A stretch of DNA of 52,119 bases from positions 1-52,119 of the forward strand of contig CAYLYS010000009.1 of NCBI GenBank assembly GCA_964388175.1. Direction: 5' to 3'. The stretch's first letter is position 1; every line of letters starts with the position of its first letter. The position numbers and the translations under genes were made by a program. The notes beneath the pieces are model-generated. The model did no database searches, was not told the origin of the DNA, and was given only the letters and a program-made list of their open reading frames with translations. Source of the DNA: JAITWN01 sp964388175 (lineage in GTDB: Bacteria > Pseudomonadota > Gammaproteobacteria > SZUA-140). Shown here piece by piece: positions 39,999-49,113 of the stretch.

Positions 39999-40712
39999 TC
40001 AGAGCGGCGGCGGCGGCCAGGCCACCCAGCCGGCGGCGGACAACCCCGCAGCCAGCGCGGCGGGATAAAGCCATTGCCACAGCGGCGGCGCGCCCGCCAG
40101 CACCAGCTCGACCGGCGCCTCGGCGCGCCGCCCTGCCCGCTCCGCGATCTCGCCGATCAGGCCGGCGGCGAAATTTCCGATCGTCCGCAGTCTCGGCGCG
40201 CCCGCGGCACGCTGCGCCAGCCGCTCCGCCACCAGCACACGCGCCTCTTCCACCGCATCCATCACCAGCACCATGCGCAAAGCCAGCCGTTCGCGCGCCA
40301 GACCGAATACGGCCAGCGGCAACGACAGGCCGTACACGGCCGTCATCAATTCCTCGCGCGTGCAGGTGTAGAGCAGCAGCCTGACGGCGAACACGATGAG
40401 CACGAGCGCGAACGCCCGCGCCAGCCCGGCCTGCAGCCCTTCCACCGTCGGCAGCAGCGTCTCCAGCCACGGTGTCCCCACGCCCGGCCAGACCGGCGTG
40501 CCGGGGGTGAACCAGCCATAGACGATCAGCAGGGAAAGGAACAGCCAGCGCATGCGGCGGCTCATCATCAGCGCCGAGTGCAGCACCGTGCGTGGAAGGA
40601 AAAGGTAGATTCCGCCGATCAGGACCGCCGCGCACCATAGGCGGGAGGATCCGTTCAAGGCGAGCAGAGCGGCGAAGACGAGGAAACAGCTGACACGGAT
40701 GAGTGGATGCAC
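39999..40712 (-). CDS. EcfT/CbiQ-like membrane protein (solitary)
   Basis: A 237-residue integral membrane protein resembling the CbiQ/EcfT transmembrane component of energy-coupling-factor transporters. It has hydrophobic segments at about residues 6-24, 29-43, 55-70 and 100-115, and the cytoplasmic coupling region TREELMTAVYGLSLPLAVFGLARERLALRMVLVMDAVEEAR, comparable to the helices with Ala-Arg-Gly-like motifs in EcfT. A final helix lies near LYPAALAAGLSAAGWVAW. No ECF ATPase or S component is adjacent, so substrate and partners are unknown. The start is uncertain: GTG at 40712 (VHPLIRV) or TTG at 40721. It follows fimV across a strong hairpin. Confidence 0.7.
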   Translation of the reverse strand: MHPLIRVSCFLVFAALLALNGSSRLWCAAVLIGGIYLFLPRTVLHSALMMSRRMRWLFLSLLIVYGWFTPGTPVWPGVGTPWLETLLPTVEGLQAGLARAFALVLIVFAVRLLLYTCTREELMTAVYGLSLPLAVFGLARERLALRMVLVMDAVEEARVLVAERLAQRAAGAPRLRTIGNFAAGLIGEIAERAGRRAEAPVELVLAGAPPLWQWLYPAALAAGLSAAGWVAWPPPPL

Positions 40713-40725
40713 AACCTGCAACCTG

Positions 40726-40756
40726 CCGCTCCCGCCCGCCAGGCGGGCAGGAGCGG
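40726..40756 (-). terminator. GC-rich hairpin after fimV
   Basis: CCGCTCC-c-GCCCGCC, one A, then GGCGGGC-a-GGAGCGG: two 7-bp stem halves separated by one C-A mismatch. It lies 25 bases after the fimV stop, just before the ecfT-like start. No T-tract; it may be a partial terminator or a REP-like palindrome. Confidence 0.5.
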
Positions 40757-40780
40757 ATGAAACGGAACGATCAGCACAGT

Positions 40781-43303
40781 CTAGCCCATCTGGCGCATCA
40801 GAGCACTGGCTTCGCGCTGTTGATCCTCGGAGCCTTCCGAAGTCACTTCGCTGAGAATGCTGCGCGCGCTTTCCTCATCGCCCATGTCGATGTAGGCCTT
40901 GGCCAGGTCCAGCTTGGTGCCGACCTCATCGGTGCCCGAGATCAGGCCGCTGAAATCCTCTCCATCGGCCAGTTCATCGGACTCGAACGCGGTCAGCTCT
41001 TCACCGACGGCGGTCAGCCAATCGATATCGCTGCTCAGCTCCAGTTCGTTTTCGTCGCGGTCGCCATCGTTTTCGGCCGTCTCGGCAACGGCGGCCATAC
41101 CGGCCTGCGCCGGCATGCCGACCATATCGCCGAGCGAGCCCGGCCAGCGGGTCTCGCCGCCGACGTCGTCGAGCCCGACGGACGCGTCGGCGGCAGCGGA
41201 CGCGAACCCAGTCTCTTCCCTGCCGGCGGCATCGTCGGCATCGGGCGCTCCACCGCTCAGCCAGGCGTCGGCGCCAGCGTTACCGGTATCGTTACCGGCA
41301 TCGCCATCAGCGGACTCGTGCAGACGAGCCAGCATATCTTCATCGAGATTGAATTCCAGAGCGCCGTCATTTTCGCCGTGCGCGGTGAACGAATGCGCCG
41401 CGCGGTCGCCGTCGTCGGCGTGCTCCAGACTACGGCCGAAGGCTTCGAAGTCGAATCCGGCCAGCTCGGGATCGACGCTCTCGTCGACGACGTCACGCTC
41501 CGCCGCCCCGGCGGCCAGCCCGACCACCGCCCCTGCCGCGAACAGCGGATGTTCCGGCGCCAGCCGCTTGCCCATGGCGACGACCTTGTCCCAGAGCGAG
41601 GCGTCCTGTTCGCCGAGCGAAGCGCGCAGCACTTCGGACTGCAGCACAAAGGCATCCGTGTCGCCGCCCGCAGCGTAGACTTCGAGCAGCTTGAGTCTGA
41701 GGTCGGTACGTTCCGGATCGTCCTTGATCGCTTGCCTGAGCAGTTCCTCGGCCTTGTCGATGCGGCGGTAGGCCAGATAGACATCGGCTTCGGCAAGCAC
41801 ATCGATCTCGTCCTCTTCGGCCTGGATGACATCATCCTCGTCACCACCCGCCGATCCGGCCGCGGCGCGATCGATATCTTCTTCAGCCACGATCAAACCG
41901 GCGCCCGCGACACCGGCGCCGGCGGACGCAGCGCCGGCAGCCACCGCCTGACCGCCACTGAACGGCGCCGCCACGGTGAACTCCTCCAGCGCGGCGCGCG
42001 CGCTTCGCCGGCGGCGGGCGACGAGCCAGCCGAGGATGGCGAGCAGGAGCGCGCCGAAGCCGGCTACTCCCAGCATCAGGGGATCGTTCAGCAGCGAGGC
42101 GAGCGGATTGCCGTCACGGCGCGCCTGATCGGCCTGATTCGCCGCGGCGCCACTCTGCAGGCCGGCCAGCGTGTCTTCCTGCAAGGTCAGCAGGCGTTGC
42201 ATGGAAGCGATCTGCTCTTCCAGCGCGGCGAGACGTTGACGCAGTTCGACGTTTTCCTGACGCGCGGAGGCGGAAACCTCCAGCGCTTCGGTGAGCTCCT
42301 GGCGCAGATGATCCACCGCACCGCTCTCGAACTCACCGTCGATGGCGCCGGCGGCGAACCGCTCGACATCGGCCTTGTCGGGAGCGCTCAGGCGCAGCAG
42401 CGGACCGCTCGAAGCCGCCGCGCCGGCGGTATCGGCGGCAGCGACCGGCGCGGATTCGCCGGCCTGGGGACGGTTGGCGGCACGATCGGCCGCCTCGCGC
42501 TTGGCATCCATCCACTGCGTGGTCTGGCGGCGGGCTTCGGCCAGCGCGGCCGCTTGCGACATGGCGCCGATCAGCGCCGGGTCGTCGATACGCAGCACAT
42601 AGCCGGCCTTGAGCTCATTCACGTTGCCGTTGTAGAAAGCTTCCGGATTGCTGCGCAGCAGCGCCATCATGATCTGTTCGACGGAATAGGACGTATCCAG
42701 TCCGCGCAGTTCCTGGGCAATCGACCACAGCGTCGCATCCCTGGCAACGGGACCGTAACTCCATGCACCACTGGTATCCTGCTGTACCTGCGGACCCGGG
42801 CGCGGCGCAGCGGCGGACGCAGCCGCAGCAGCGCGCGCCGGCGCAGACTGCGCGACGACCGGCGCGGGCGCCACGGCGGGCGCGGCAACCGGTACCGGCG
42901 CCTCGTCCAGCAGCAGCGGCGGGTCGAGCAGCACGGTGTACTCACGCAGCAGACGGCCATTCGGCCAGTTCATTTCAACGAGAAAATCGAGGAAGGGCTC
43001 GGCGATCGCCTGCCCGGAGCGGATGCTGACGACCGGCACGCCGCTTTCGTCACGTTCTATGGTGAATTTCAGATCGGACAGGAACAGCGGGCGCTCCAGG
43101 CCAGCCTGTGCGAAGGCTTCTCTGGATGCGAGCCGGACACTGACCTCTTCCATCCGCGTCTGGCCGATGGCGGTAAGCGCGATGCGCGCATCCAGCGGCT
43201 GATTGAGCGCGGATTGAAGATTGATGTCACCCAGGCCGAGCGGCGCGGCATTGAGCGGCAGCAGCAGCAGAAAAACAGTCGATATTCTGGCAAGCCTGAT
43301 CAA
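40781..43303 (-). CDS. fimV: FimV/HubP-family polar hub protein
   Basis: A single-pass membrane scaffold that organises type IV pili, flagella and chemotaxis at the cell pole in other gammaproteobacteria. The start TTG at 43301-43303, preceded by GGGGA, opens a signal/anchor (ARISTVFLLLLPLNAAP). The FimV N-terminal domain follows (LGLGDINLQSALNQPLDARIAL through FLDFLVEMNWPNGRLLREYTVLLDPP), then an Ala/Pro-rich stretch, a LysM-like segment (WSIAQELRGLDTSYSVEQIMMALLRSNPEAF), a coiled coil, a central membrane helix (MLGVAGFGALLLAILGWLVA), acidic repeats, TPR-like helices and the conserved C-terminal domain DEVGTKLDLAKAYIDMGDEESARSIL. Length 840 is typical. Downstream of asd, the usual location. 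Confidence 0.93.
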   Translation of the reverse strand: MIRLARISTVFLLLLPLNAAPLGLGDINLQSALNQPLDARIALTAIGQTRMEEVSVRLASREAFAQAGLERPLFLSDLKFTIERDESGVPVVSIRSGQAIAEPFLDFLVEMNWPNGRLLREYTVLLDPPLLLDEAPVPVAAPAVAPAPVVAQSAPARAAAAASAAAPRPGPQVQQDTSGAWSYGPVARDATLWSIAQELRGLDTSYSVEQIMMALLRSNPEAFYNGNVNELKAGYVLRIDDPALIGAMSQAAALAEARRQTTQWMDAKREAADRAANRPQAGESAPVAAADTAGAAASSGPLLRLSAPDKADVERFAAGAIDGEFESGAVDHLRQELTEALEVSASARQENVELRQRLAALEEQIASMQRLLTLQEDTLAGLQSGAAANQADQARRDGNPLASLLNDPLMLGVAGFGALLLAILGWLVARRRRSARAALEEFTVAAPFSGGQAVAAGAASAGAGVAGAGLIVAEEDIDRAAAGSAGGDEDDVIQAEEDEIDVLAEADVYLAYRRIDKAEELLRQAIKDDPERTDLRLKLLEVYAAGGDTDAFVLQSEVLRASLGEQDASLWDKVVAMGKRLAPEHPLFAAGAVVGLAAGAAERDVVDESVDPELAGFDFEAFGRSLEHADDGDRAAHSFTAHGENDGALEFNLDEDMLARLHESADGDAGNDTGNAGADAWLSGGAPDADDAAGREETGFASAAADASVGLDDVGGETRWPGSLGDMVGMPAQAGMAAVAETAENDGDRDENELELSSDIDWLTAVGEELTAFESDELADGEDFSGLISGTDEVGTKLDLAKAYIDMGDEESARSILSEVTSEGSEDQQREASALMRQMG

Positions 43304-43411
43304 AATCTGATCCCCCAAATTCGTTACGCGATGTCCCCGGAGCCCGTGGCCAATGCCAGTCAAAATACAAGCAAATTCCCTGCCAACCCTTCGGGGCCAT
43401 TCGCCGGGGAG

Positions 43412-44440
43412 CTAGCCCTGCAGATGATCCCTCAACAGTATTTCGGCGATCTGCACGCTGTTGAGCGCGGCGCCCTTGCGCACATTGTCCGAGACCACCC
43501 ACAGATCGAGGCCACGCGGGTGGGAAATATCCTCCCGGATGCGCCCTACGAACACCGGATCCCGCCCGGCTGCCTCCGTGACCGGCGTCGGATAACCACC
43601 AGCCTCACGCTCGTCCATCACCACCACACCGGGGGCGGACTGCAACAGACGTCTGGCGTCATCGGCCGTGATCTTTTTCCGTGTTTCCACGTGCACGGCT
43701 TCCGAGTGACCGTAGAACACCGCGACTCGTACCGCGGTCGGGTTAACGAGGATAGCGTCATCCTCGAGAATTTTTTTAGTCTCCCAGACCATTTTCATCT
43801 CTTCCTTGGTGTAGCCGTTGTCCAGGAAGACGTCGATCTGGGGCAATACGTTGAAGGCGATCTGCCGGGGATAGACCTCGGACTCGACCGGTTTGCCGTT
43901 CAGCAGCGAGGCGGTCTGGCCGGCGAGTTCCTCGATCGCCTCGCGGCCGGTGCCCGACACCGCCTGGTAGGTACAGACGTTGATACGCTCGATGCCGACC
44001 GCGTCGTAGAGGGGCTTGAGCGCCACCACCATCTGGATGGTCGAGCAGTTGGGATTGGCGATGATGCCACGCTCGCGGTAACCGGCGATGGCGTGCGGAT
44101 TGACCTCCGGCACCACCAGGGGGATATCGTCCTCGTAGCGGAATTCCGAAGTATTGTCGATGACCACGCAGCCCGCCGCCACCGCGCGCGGCGCATACTC
44201 GCGCGATACCGATGCGCCGGCGGAAAAAAGAGCGATGTCGATACCGGCAAAATCGAACGTGTCGAGATCCTGCACCAGGATCTGCTTGCCGCGGAAAGTG
44301 ACGCGCGAGCCGGCGGAACGGCTGCTGGCGAGCGGAACGAGCCGCTCGACCGGAAAGTTCCGCTCCTCGAGCACCGAGATCATGGTCTCACCGACCGCGC
44401 CTGTCGCACCGACAACAGCCACATTCACCTGCTTGCCCAT
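43412..44440 (-). CDS. asd: Aspartate-semialdehyde dehydrogenase
   Basis: Reduces aspartyl phosphate to aspartate semialdehyde for lysine, threonine, methionine and diaminopimelate. The 342-residue protein has VAVVGATGAVGETMISVLEERNFPV, ALFSAGASVSREYAP, the catalytic cysteine in NPNCSTIQ, TYQAVSGTGREAIEEL and NPTAVRVAVFYGHSEAVHVET. The sequence is of the shorter usg-related type common next to leuB and fimV in Pseudomonas-like bacteria. The ATG at 44438-44440 is preceded by GGAGG at 7 bases, which favours it over a GTG one codon upstream. Confidence 0.96.
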   Translation of the reverse strand: MGKQVNVAVVGATGAVGETMISVLEERNFPVERLVPLASSRSAGSRVTFRGKQILVQDLDTFDFAGIDIALFSAGASVSREYAPRAVAAGCVVIDNTSEFRYEDDIPLVVPEVNPHAIAGYRERGIIANPNCSTIQMVVALKPLYDAVGIERINVCTYQAVSGTGREAIEELAGQTASLLNGKPVESEVYPRQIAFNVLPQIDVFLDNGYTKEEMKMVWETKKILEDDAILVNPTAVRVAVFYGHSEAVHVETRKKITADDARRLLQSAPGVVVMDEREAGGYPTPVTEAAGRDPVFVGRIREDISHPRGLDLWVVSDNVRKGAALNSVQIAEILLRDHLQG

Positions 44441-44519
44441 CACTTTGCCTCCGGTTCGAAAATCGCGGCGGCCATCCGCCGCGGCTTATCTGTCTTGATG
44501 TCGTTCAGCCCGATATCGT

Positions 44520-45596
44520 TCAATTCAGCGCCGCCGCTACCGCGGCGCCCATCTCCGCCGTCCCCACCCGGCGCGTACCGGCCGTATGGATGTCGCCCGT
44601 GCGCAGGCCCTGGTCCAGCACCTTCTGCACGGCGCGCTCGATGCGTTCGGCGAGATCGGCGCGGCCCAGGCTGTGCCGCAGCATCATCGCCAGCGACAGG
44701 ATCGTGCCGAGCGGATTGGCGATGCCCTGGCCGGCGATATCGGGCGCGGAGCCATGAATCGGCTCGTACATGCCGCGGCCGTCGGCATTCAGCGAGGCCG
44801 AAGGCAGCATGCCGATCGAGCCGGTCAGCATCGCCGCGCAATCGGACAGGATGTCGCCGAACATATTGCCGGTGACCATGACGTCGAACTGCTTGGGCGC
44901 CCGCACCAGCTGCATGGCGGCATTGTCGACGTACATATGGCTGAGCTCGACGTCGGGATATTCGCTGTGCAGCGCGGTCATCACCTCGCGCCACAGGCGC
45001 GTGGCCTCGAGCACGTTCGCCTTGTCCACCGAGCAGACGCGGTGCTGGCGCCGGCGAGCGGTCTCGAAGGCAACGCGGCCGATGCGCACGATCTCCGATT
45101 CGCTGTACACCATGGTGTTGTAGCCCTGACGCTCGCCGCTGTCGAGCGTGCGCACACCGCGCGGCTGGCCGAAATAGATATCGCCGGTCAGCTCGCGCAC
45201 AATCATCAGATCGAGATCGCTGACGATCTCCGCGCGCAGCGTCGAAGCGGCGGCGAGCTGGGGATAGAGCAGCGCCGGGCGCAGATTGGCGAACAACTCC
45301 AGACCGGCGCGCAAACCCAGCAGCCCTTTCTCCGGCCGCAGCGCCGGCTCCAGCGCATCCCACTTCGGGCCGCCCACGGCACCGAGCAGCACGGCGTCGG
45401 CAGCGCGCGCCAGGCGCAGCGTCTCTTCCGGCAGCGGATGGCCGGCCGCGTCGACTGCGGCACCACCCACCAGCGCCCGCTCGGTCTCGGCGGCAAAGCC
45501 GAAATCGCGCTGCAGGCGTTCGAGCACCGCGAGCGTGGCAGACACGATCTCCGGACCGATGCCATCGCCCGGCAGAATGAGAATCTTGGCAGTCAT
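44520..45596 (-). CDS. leuB: 3-isopropylmalate dehydrogenase
   Basis: NAD-dependent oxidative decarboxylation of 3-isopropylmalate in leucine synthesis. The 358 residues include ILILPGDGIGPEIV, the substrate-binding LRAGLELFANLRPALLYP, IVRELTGDIYFGQPRG, CSVDKANVLEATRLWREV, and GSAPDIAGQGIANPLGTILSLAMMLRHSL. ATG at 45594-45596. It begins 10 bases after leuD and ends 79 bases before asd, so leuC-leuD-leuB-asd-fimV may be read together. Confidence 0.97.
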   Translation of the reverse strand: MTAKILILPGDGIGPEIVSATLAVLERLQRDFGFAAETERALVGGAAVDAAGHPLPEETLRLARAADAVLLGAVGGPKWDALEPALRPEKGLLGLRAGLELFANLRPALLYPQLAAASTLRAEIVSDLDLMIVRELTGDIYFGQPRGVRTLDSGERQGYNTMVYSESEIVRIGRVAFETARRRQHRVCSVDKANVLEATRLWREVMTALHSEYPDVELSHMYVDNAAMQLVRAPKQFDVMVTGNMFGDILSDCAAMLTGSIGMLPSASLNADGRGMYEPIHGSAPDIAGQGIANPLGTILSLAMMLRHSLGRADLAERIERAVQKVLDQGLRTGDIHTAGTRRVGTAEMGAAVAAALN

Positions 45597-45606
45597 GAAA
45601 TATCCT

Positions 45607-46248
45607 TCAGGAATTGAACAGCCAGGGCGCATCCTGGCGACGACGTGCTTCGTAGGCCCGAATGAGATCACGCTCCTTCAGCGTCACGCCGATCTCGTCC
45701 AGCCCTTCGAGCATGCGCTCCTTGCGGAAAGGCTCGATGTCGAAGCCGTGCGTGAAACCGTCCGGCCCGCGCACGGCCTGCGAACGCAGATCGACTTCCA
45801 GGCGGTAACCCGGCGTCGCCGTCACCTCGGCGAACAGGCGATCGACGACCGGCGCCGGCAGCACCAGCGGCAGCACGCCGTTCTTGAAGCAGTTGTTGTA
45901 GAAGATATCGGCATAGCTCGGCGCGATCACCGCGCGGATACCGTAATCCGCCAGCGCCCACACCGCGTGTTCGCGCGAAGAACCGCAGCCGAAGTTGTCA
46001 CGCGCGAGCAGCACCGCCGCGTCGCGGTAACGCGGCTGGTTGAGCACGAAGTCCGGATTCGGCACCCGCGTCGACGGGTCCATGCCCGGCTCGCCGTGGT
46101 CGAGATAGCGCCACTCGTCGAACAGATTGGGGCCGAAGCCGCTGCGCTTGATCGACTTGAGAAACTGCTTGGGAATGATGGCGTCGGTATCGACGTTGAC
46201 CCGATCCAGCGGCACCACCACACCTGCCACCCGCTCAAACCGCTCCAT
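45607..46248 (-). CDS. leuD: 3-isopropylmalate dehydratase small subunit
   Basis: The swivel-domain subunit of isopropylmalate isomerase. The 213-residue product has NVDTDAIIPKQFLKSIKRSGFGPNLFDEWRY, ARDNFGCGSSREHAVWALADYGIRAVIAPSYADIFYNNCFKNGVLP, all standard. The ATG at 46246-46248 overlaps the leuC stop by 14 bases, consistent with coupled translation of the two subunits. Confidence 0.97.
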   Translation of the reverse strand: MERFERVAGVVVPLDRVNVDTDAIIPKQFLKSIKRSGFGPNLFDEWRYLDHGEPGMDPSTRVPNPDFVLNQPRYRDAAVLLARDNFGCGSSREHAVWALADYGIRAVIAPSYADIFYNNCFKNGVLPLVLPAPVVDRLFAEVTATPGYRLEVDLRSQAVRGPDGFTHGFDIEPFRKERMLEGLDEIGVTLKERDLIRAYEARRRQDAPWLFNS

Positions 46249-47674
46249 GACTTGCTCCCTTTGCCGCGCGCGGGCCGAGCTCGCGCACATCGACGAAACG
46301 CCCGGCGACGGCGGCGGCCGCGGCCATGGCGGGACTGACCAGATGCGTACGCCCGCCCGGCCCCTGACGACCCTCGAAATTGCGGTTGGAAGTCGAGGCG
46401 CAGCGTTCGCCCGGCTCCAGACGGTCGGCGTTCATCGCCAGACACATCGAGCAGCCCGGCTCGCGCCACTCGAAGCCGGCCTCGGTGAAGATGCGGTCGA
46501 GGCCTTCGGACTCCGCCTGCCGCTTCACCAGCCCGGAACCAGGCACGACCATGGCCAGCTTCACGTTGCCGGCGACATGACGCCCCTCGACCACCTCGGC
46601 GGCGGCGCGCAGATCCTCGATGCGCGAGTTGGTGCACGAGCCGATGAACACCTTGTCGATGCGGATGTCGCCGATCGGCGTGCCCTGCTCGAGCCCCATG
46701 TATTCGAGCGCGCGCTCGGCACCGCGGCGCTTGACCGGATCACTGATCTCATCGAGCAGCGGAATGCGGCCATCGATCGCGGCCACCATCTCGGGCGAGG
46801 TGCCCCAGGTGACCTGCGGCCGGATGCTTTGCGCGTCGATCTCGACCACCGCGTCGAAGTGCGCGCCGGGATCGCTGCGCAGCTCGCGCCAGGCGGCGAC
46901 GGCGCGGTCCCACAACTCGGCGCGCGGCGCATAGGGGCGACCGCGCAGATAGTCGATGGTCTTGTCGTCCACCGCCACCATGGCAGCGCGCGCGCCGGCC
47001 TCGATGCCCATATTGCACAGCGTCATGCGGCCTTCCACCGACAGCTCGCGGATCGCCTCGCCGGTATATTCCATGGCATAGCCGGTGCCGCCGGCGGTAC
47101 CGATGTGGCCGATGACGGCAAGCGCGATGTCCTTGGCGGTAACGCCCGCGGGCAGGCGCCCGGCAATCCGCACTTCCATATTGCGCGACTTTTTCTGCAC
47201 CAGGCACTGCGTGGCGAGCACATGCTCGACCTCGGAAGTGCCGATGCCGAAGGCGAGCGCGCCGAAGGCGCCGTGCGTCGAAGTATGCGAATCGCCGCAC
47301 ACCACGGTCATGCCCGGCAGCGTGGCGCCGGACTCGGGACCGATCACGTGCACGATGCCCTGGCGCGGATCGCTCATGCCGAATTCGGTGATGCCGAACA
47401 CGCGGCAGTTCTCGTCCAGCGTCTCGATCTGCTCGCGCGACACCGGATCGGCGATGCCGAGCGCCCGGTCGGTCGTCGGCACGTTGTGATCCGGCACGGC
47501 GAGGATGGAATCCACGCGCCAGATCGGACGTTTCGCCAGGCGCAGGCCCTCGAAGGCCTGCGGCGAAGTCACTTCATGAACGAGGTGGCGGTCGATATAG
47601 AGCAGGCAGGTGCCGTCCTCGTTCTCCCGCACCACGTGCGCGTCCCACAATTTGTCGTACAGCGTTTTGGCCAT
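46235..47674 (-). CDS. leuC: 3-isopropylmalate dehydratase large subunit
   Basis: The iron-sulfur subunit that isomerises 2- to 3-isopropylmalate. Length 479 (E. coli 466). The 4Fe-4S cysteines appear in FIGSCTNSRIEDL and in EPGCSMCLAMN. GITEFGMSDPRQGIVHVIGPE, CGDSHTSTHGAFGALAFGIGTSEVEHVLATQ and STSNRNFEGRQGPGGRTHLVSPAMAAAAAV are family signatures. ATG at 47672-47674; divergent from folD over 223 bases. No leader peptide with a run of leucine codons is evident upstream, so E. coli-type attenuation is not indicated. Confidence 0.97.
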   Translation of the reverse strand: MAKTLYDKLWDAHVVRENEDGTCLLYIDRHLVHEVTSPQAFEGLRLAKRPIWRVDSILAVPDHNVPTTDRALGIADPVSREQIETLDENCRVFGITEFGMSDPRQGIVHVIGPESGATLPGMTVVCGDSHTSTHGAFGALAFGIGTSEVEHVLATQCLVQKKSRNMEVRIAGRLPAGVTAKDIALAVIGHIGTAGGTGYAMEYTGEAIRELSVEGRMTLCNMGIEAGARAAMVAVDDKTIDYLRGRPYAPRAELWDRAVAAWRELRSDPGAHFDAVVEIDAQSIRPQVTWGTSPEMVAAIDGRIPLLDEISDPVKRRGAERALEYMGLEQGTPIGDIRIDKVFIGSCTNSRIEDLRAAAEVVEGRHVAGNVKLAMVVPGSGLVKRQAESEGLDRIFTEAGFEWREPGCSMCLAMNADRLEPGERCASTSNRNFEGRQGPGGRTHLVSPAMAAAAAVAGRFVDVRELGPRAAKGASHGAV

Positions 47675-47767
47675 GACCCTGAAAACCCACGGAAAGCTCG
47701 TATAAAACGCTATCTTAACGTATTCGGCGGGGGCGGCATATCGGCGGCGGTCTGAATCCGCGCCCTG

Positions 47768-47776
47768 TGCTATCAT
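47768..47776 (+). promoter_or_regulatory. Candidate extended -10 promoter for folD
   Basis: TGC-TATCAT in the leuC-folD divergent gap, 121 bases before the folD ATG; identical to the nonamer before glgB. -35 is not evident. The rest of the 121-base leader repeats the short word GACAC/GACATC without a clear structure. Confidence 0.4.
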
Positions 47777-47897
47777 GCAGCCGCGCAAGCCACGGGGTGA
47801 AAAAAGTGGACACGACAGACCTGCACAGACACGACACCGATACCCGCGACATCGATACCGGCCGCACGGCTGCGGCACCCGACCGCCGGAGCCGGCG

Positions 47898-48767
47898 ATG
47901 AGCGCCCTGATCCTCGACGGCAAGGCGGTGGCGGCCACACTGCGGGCCGATATCCGCGCCCGCATCGCCGCGCGCACGGCGCACCGGGAACGTACGCCCG
48001 GCCTCGCGGTCATCCTGCTCGGCGACAACCCGGCCTCGGAAGTCTACGTCGCCAACAAACGCAAGGCCTGCGAGGACACCGGCATCCACTCGCATGCCTA
48101 CGACCTGCCCGCCGGCACCACGCAGCAGGAATTGCTCCGCCTCATCGACGAGCTGAACGCCGACCCGTCCATCGACGGCATCCTGGTGCAGCTTCCGCTG
48201 CCGGCGCACATCCATAGCGAAACCGTGATCGAGCGCATCCGCCCCGACAAGGACGTGGACGGCTTTCACCCCTATAACATCGGCCGCCTCGCCGTGCGCC
48301 TGCCGCTGCTGCGCCCGTGCACCCCGCGCGGCATCATGACCCTGCTGCAGCATACCGGCGTCGATCTTTACGGCAAACAGGCGGTGGTGGTCGGCGCCTC
48401 CAATATCGTCGGCCGCCCGATGGCGCTGGAACTGCTGCTCGGCGGCTGCACGGTCACCGTCTGCCACCGCTTCACCCGCGATCTCGCCGCCGAGGTCGCG
48501 CGCGCCGAGGTACTGGTGGTCGCGGTCGGCAAGCCCGGCCTGGTCAAGGGCGAGTGGGTTCGCCCCGGCGCCATCGTCGTCGACGTCGGCATGAACCGCA
48601 CCGCCGACGGCCAGCTCACCGGCGACGTCGAATACGCCGCGGCCGCCGAACGCGCCGGCTGGATCACGCCGGTGCCGGGCGGCGTCGGCCCGATGACCGT
48701 GGCGACGCTGCTGCAGAACACGCTGGAAGCGCTGGAAATGCACGAGGGGAAGGCGTCTTCCGGCTGA
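47898..48767 (+). CDS. folD: Bifunctional methylene-THF dehydrogenase/methenyl-THF cyclohydrolase
   Basis: Interconverts 5,10-methylene-, methenyl- and 10-formyl-THF. The 289-residue protein has the catalytic-lysine block SEVYVANKRKACEDTGI, DGILVQLPLPAHI, PDKDVDGFHPYNIGRL, PCTPRGIMTLL, and the Rossmann motif VVVGASNIVGRPMALELL, ending TPVPGGVGPMTVATLLQNT. ATG at 47898-47900; an in-frame extension upstream is not conserved. It uses the methylene-THF that GlyA produces. Downstream lie two copies of the structured repeat, then cysS facing it. Confidence 0.97.
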   Translation: MSALILDGKAVAATLRADIRARIAARTAHRERTPGLAVILLGDNPASEVYVANKRKACEDTGIHSHAYDLPAGTTQQELLRLIDELNADPSIDGILVQLPLPAHIHSETVIERIRPDKDVDGFHPYNIGRLAVRLPLLRPCTPRGIMTLLQHTGVDLYGKQAVVVGASNIVGRPMALELLLGGCTVTVCHRFTRDLAAEVARAEVLVVAVGKPGLVKGEWVRPGAIVVDVGMNRTADGQLTGDVEYAAAAERAGWITPVPGGVGPMTVATLLQNTLEALEMHEGKASSG

Positions 48768-48863
48768 TGCCGTCGGGCGCTCACCGCAAGAGTGGGCGAA
48801 ACGTCGGCGGGTTTCATCACCCCCCCAAAGACCTGCCGTGAAGCAGACTCAGGATCGTGGCCG

Positions 48864-48972
48864 GAGTTGCCGGCCGTCCATCCCTTCCGTGACACGCAAG
48901 AGGCATCCCTGCCGCTCGACGGCGCCATCCCTGGCGCCGACGGTCACTGCAGGGATGGACGGCCGGCAACTC
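48864..48972 (-). repeat. Structured intergenic repeat, copy 3, inside a 21-bp perfect inverted repeat
   Basis: Perfect 21-bp arms at 48864-48884 and 48952-48972 (begin GAGTTGCCGG) flank the repeat core. Read on the minus strand, the core has closing stem GTGAC/GTCAC (48943-48947 with 48889-48893), hairpin A CGGCGCCA-GGGA-TGGCGCCG (48939-48920) and hairpin B GGCA-GGGA-TGCC (48913-48902). Architecture equals copies at 5517 and 49128, but stem bases differ in a pair-preserving way. The outer arms are unique to this copy. Confidence 0.8.
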
Positions 48973-49113
48973 TGAGATCGCATCGGGCCCGGGAAGGTAC
49001 GGCATCACTGACTTCAATGCGCTTTTTCAGCGTATATATCAGCTATCGGACGGCAGCAATAAAACTCAGCCCTTCTTTTTGTCTCAGCACCAGCAGAACT
49101 TAGCAGGCGTTGA

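Noticed and set aside
40703..44875. A 1390-codon open frame on the plus strand across fimV and asd
   Set aside because: It is antisense to two clearly conserved genes, has low-complexity Arg/Gly/Gln-rich translation, and results from high GC in third codon positions.
47675..47897. A leucine-rich leader peptide for attenuation of leuCDB
   Set aside because: No short frame with consecutive leucine codons followed by a terminator was found upstream of leuC.
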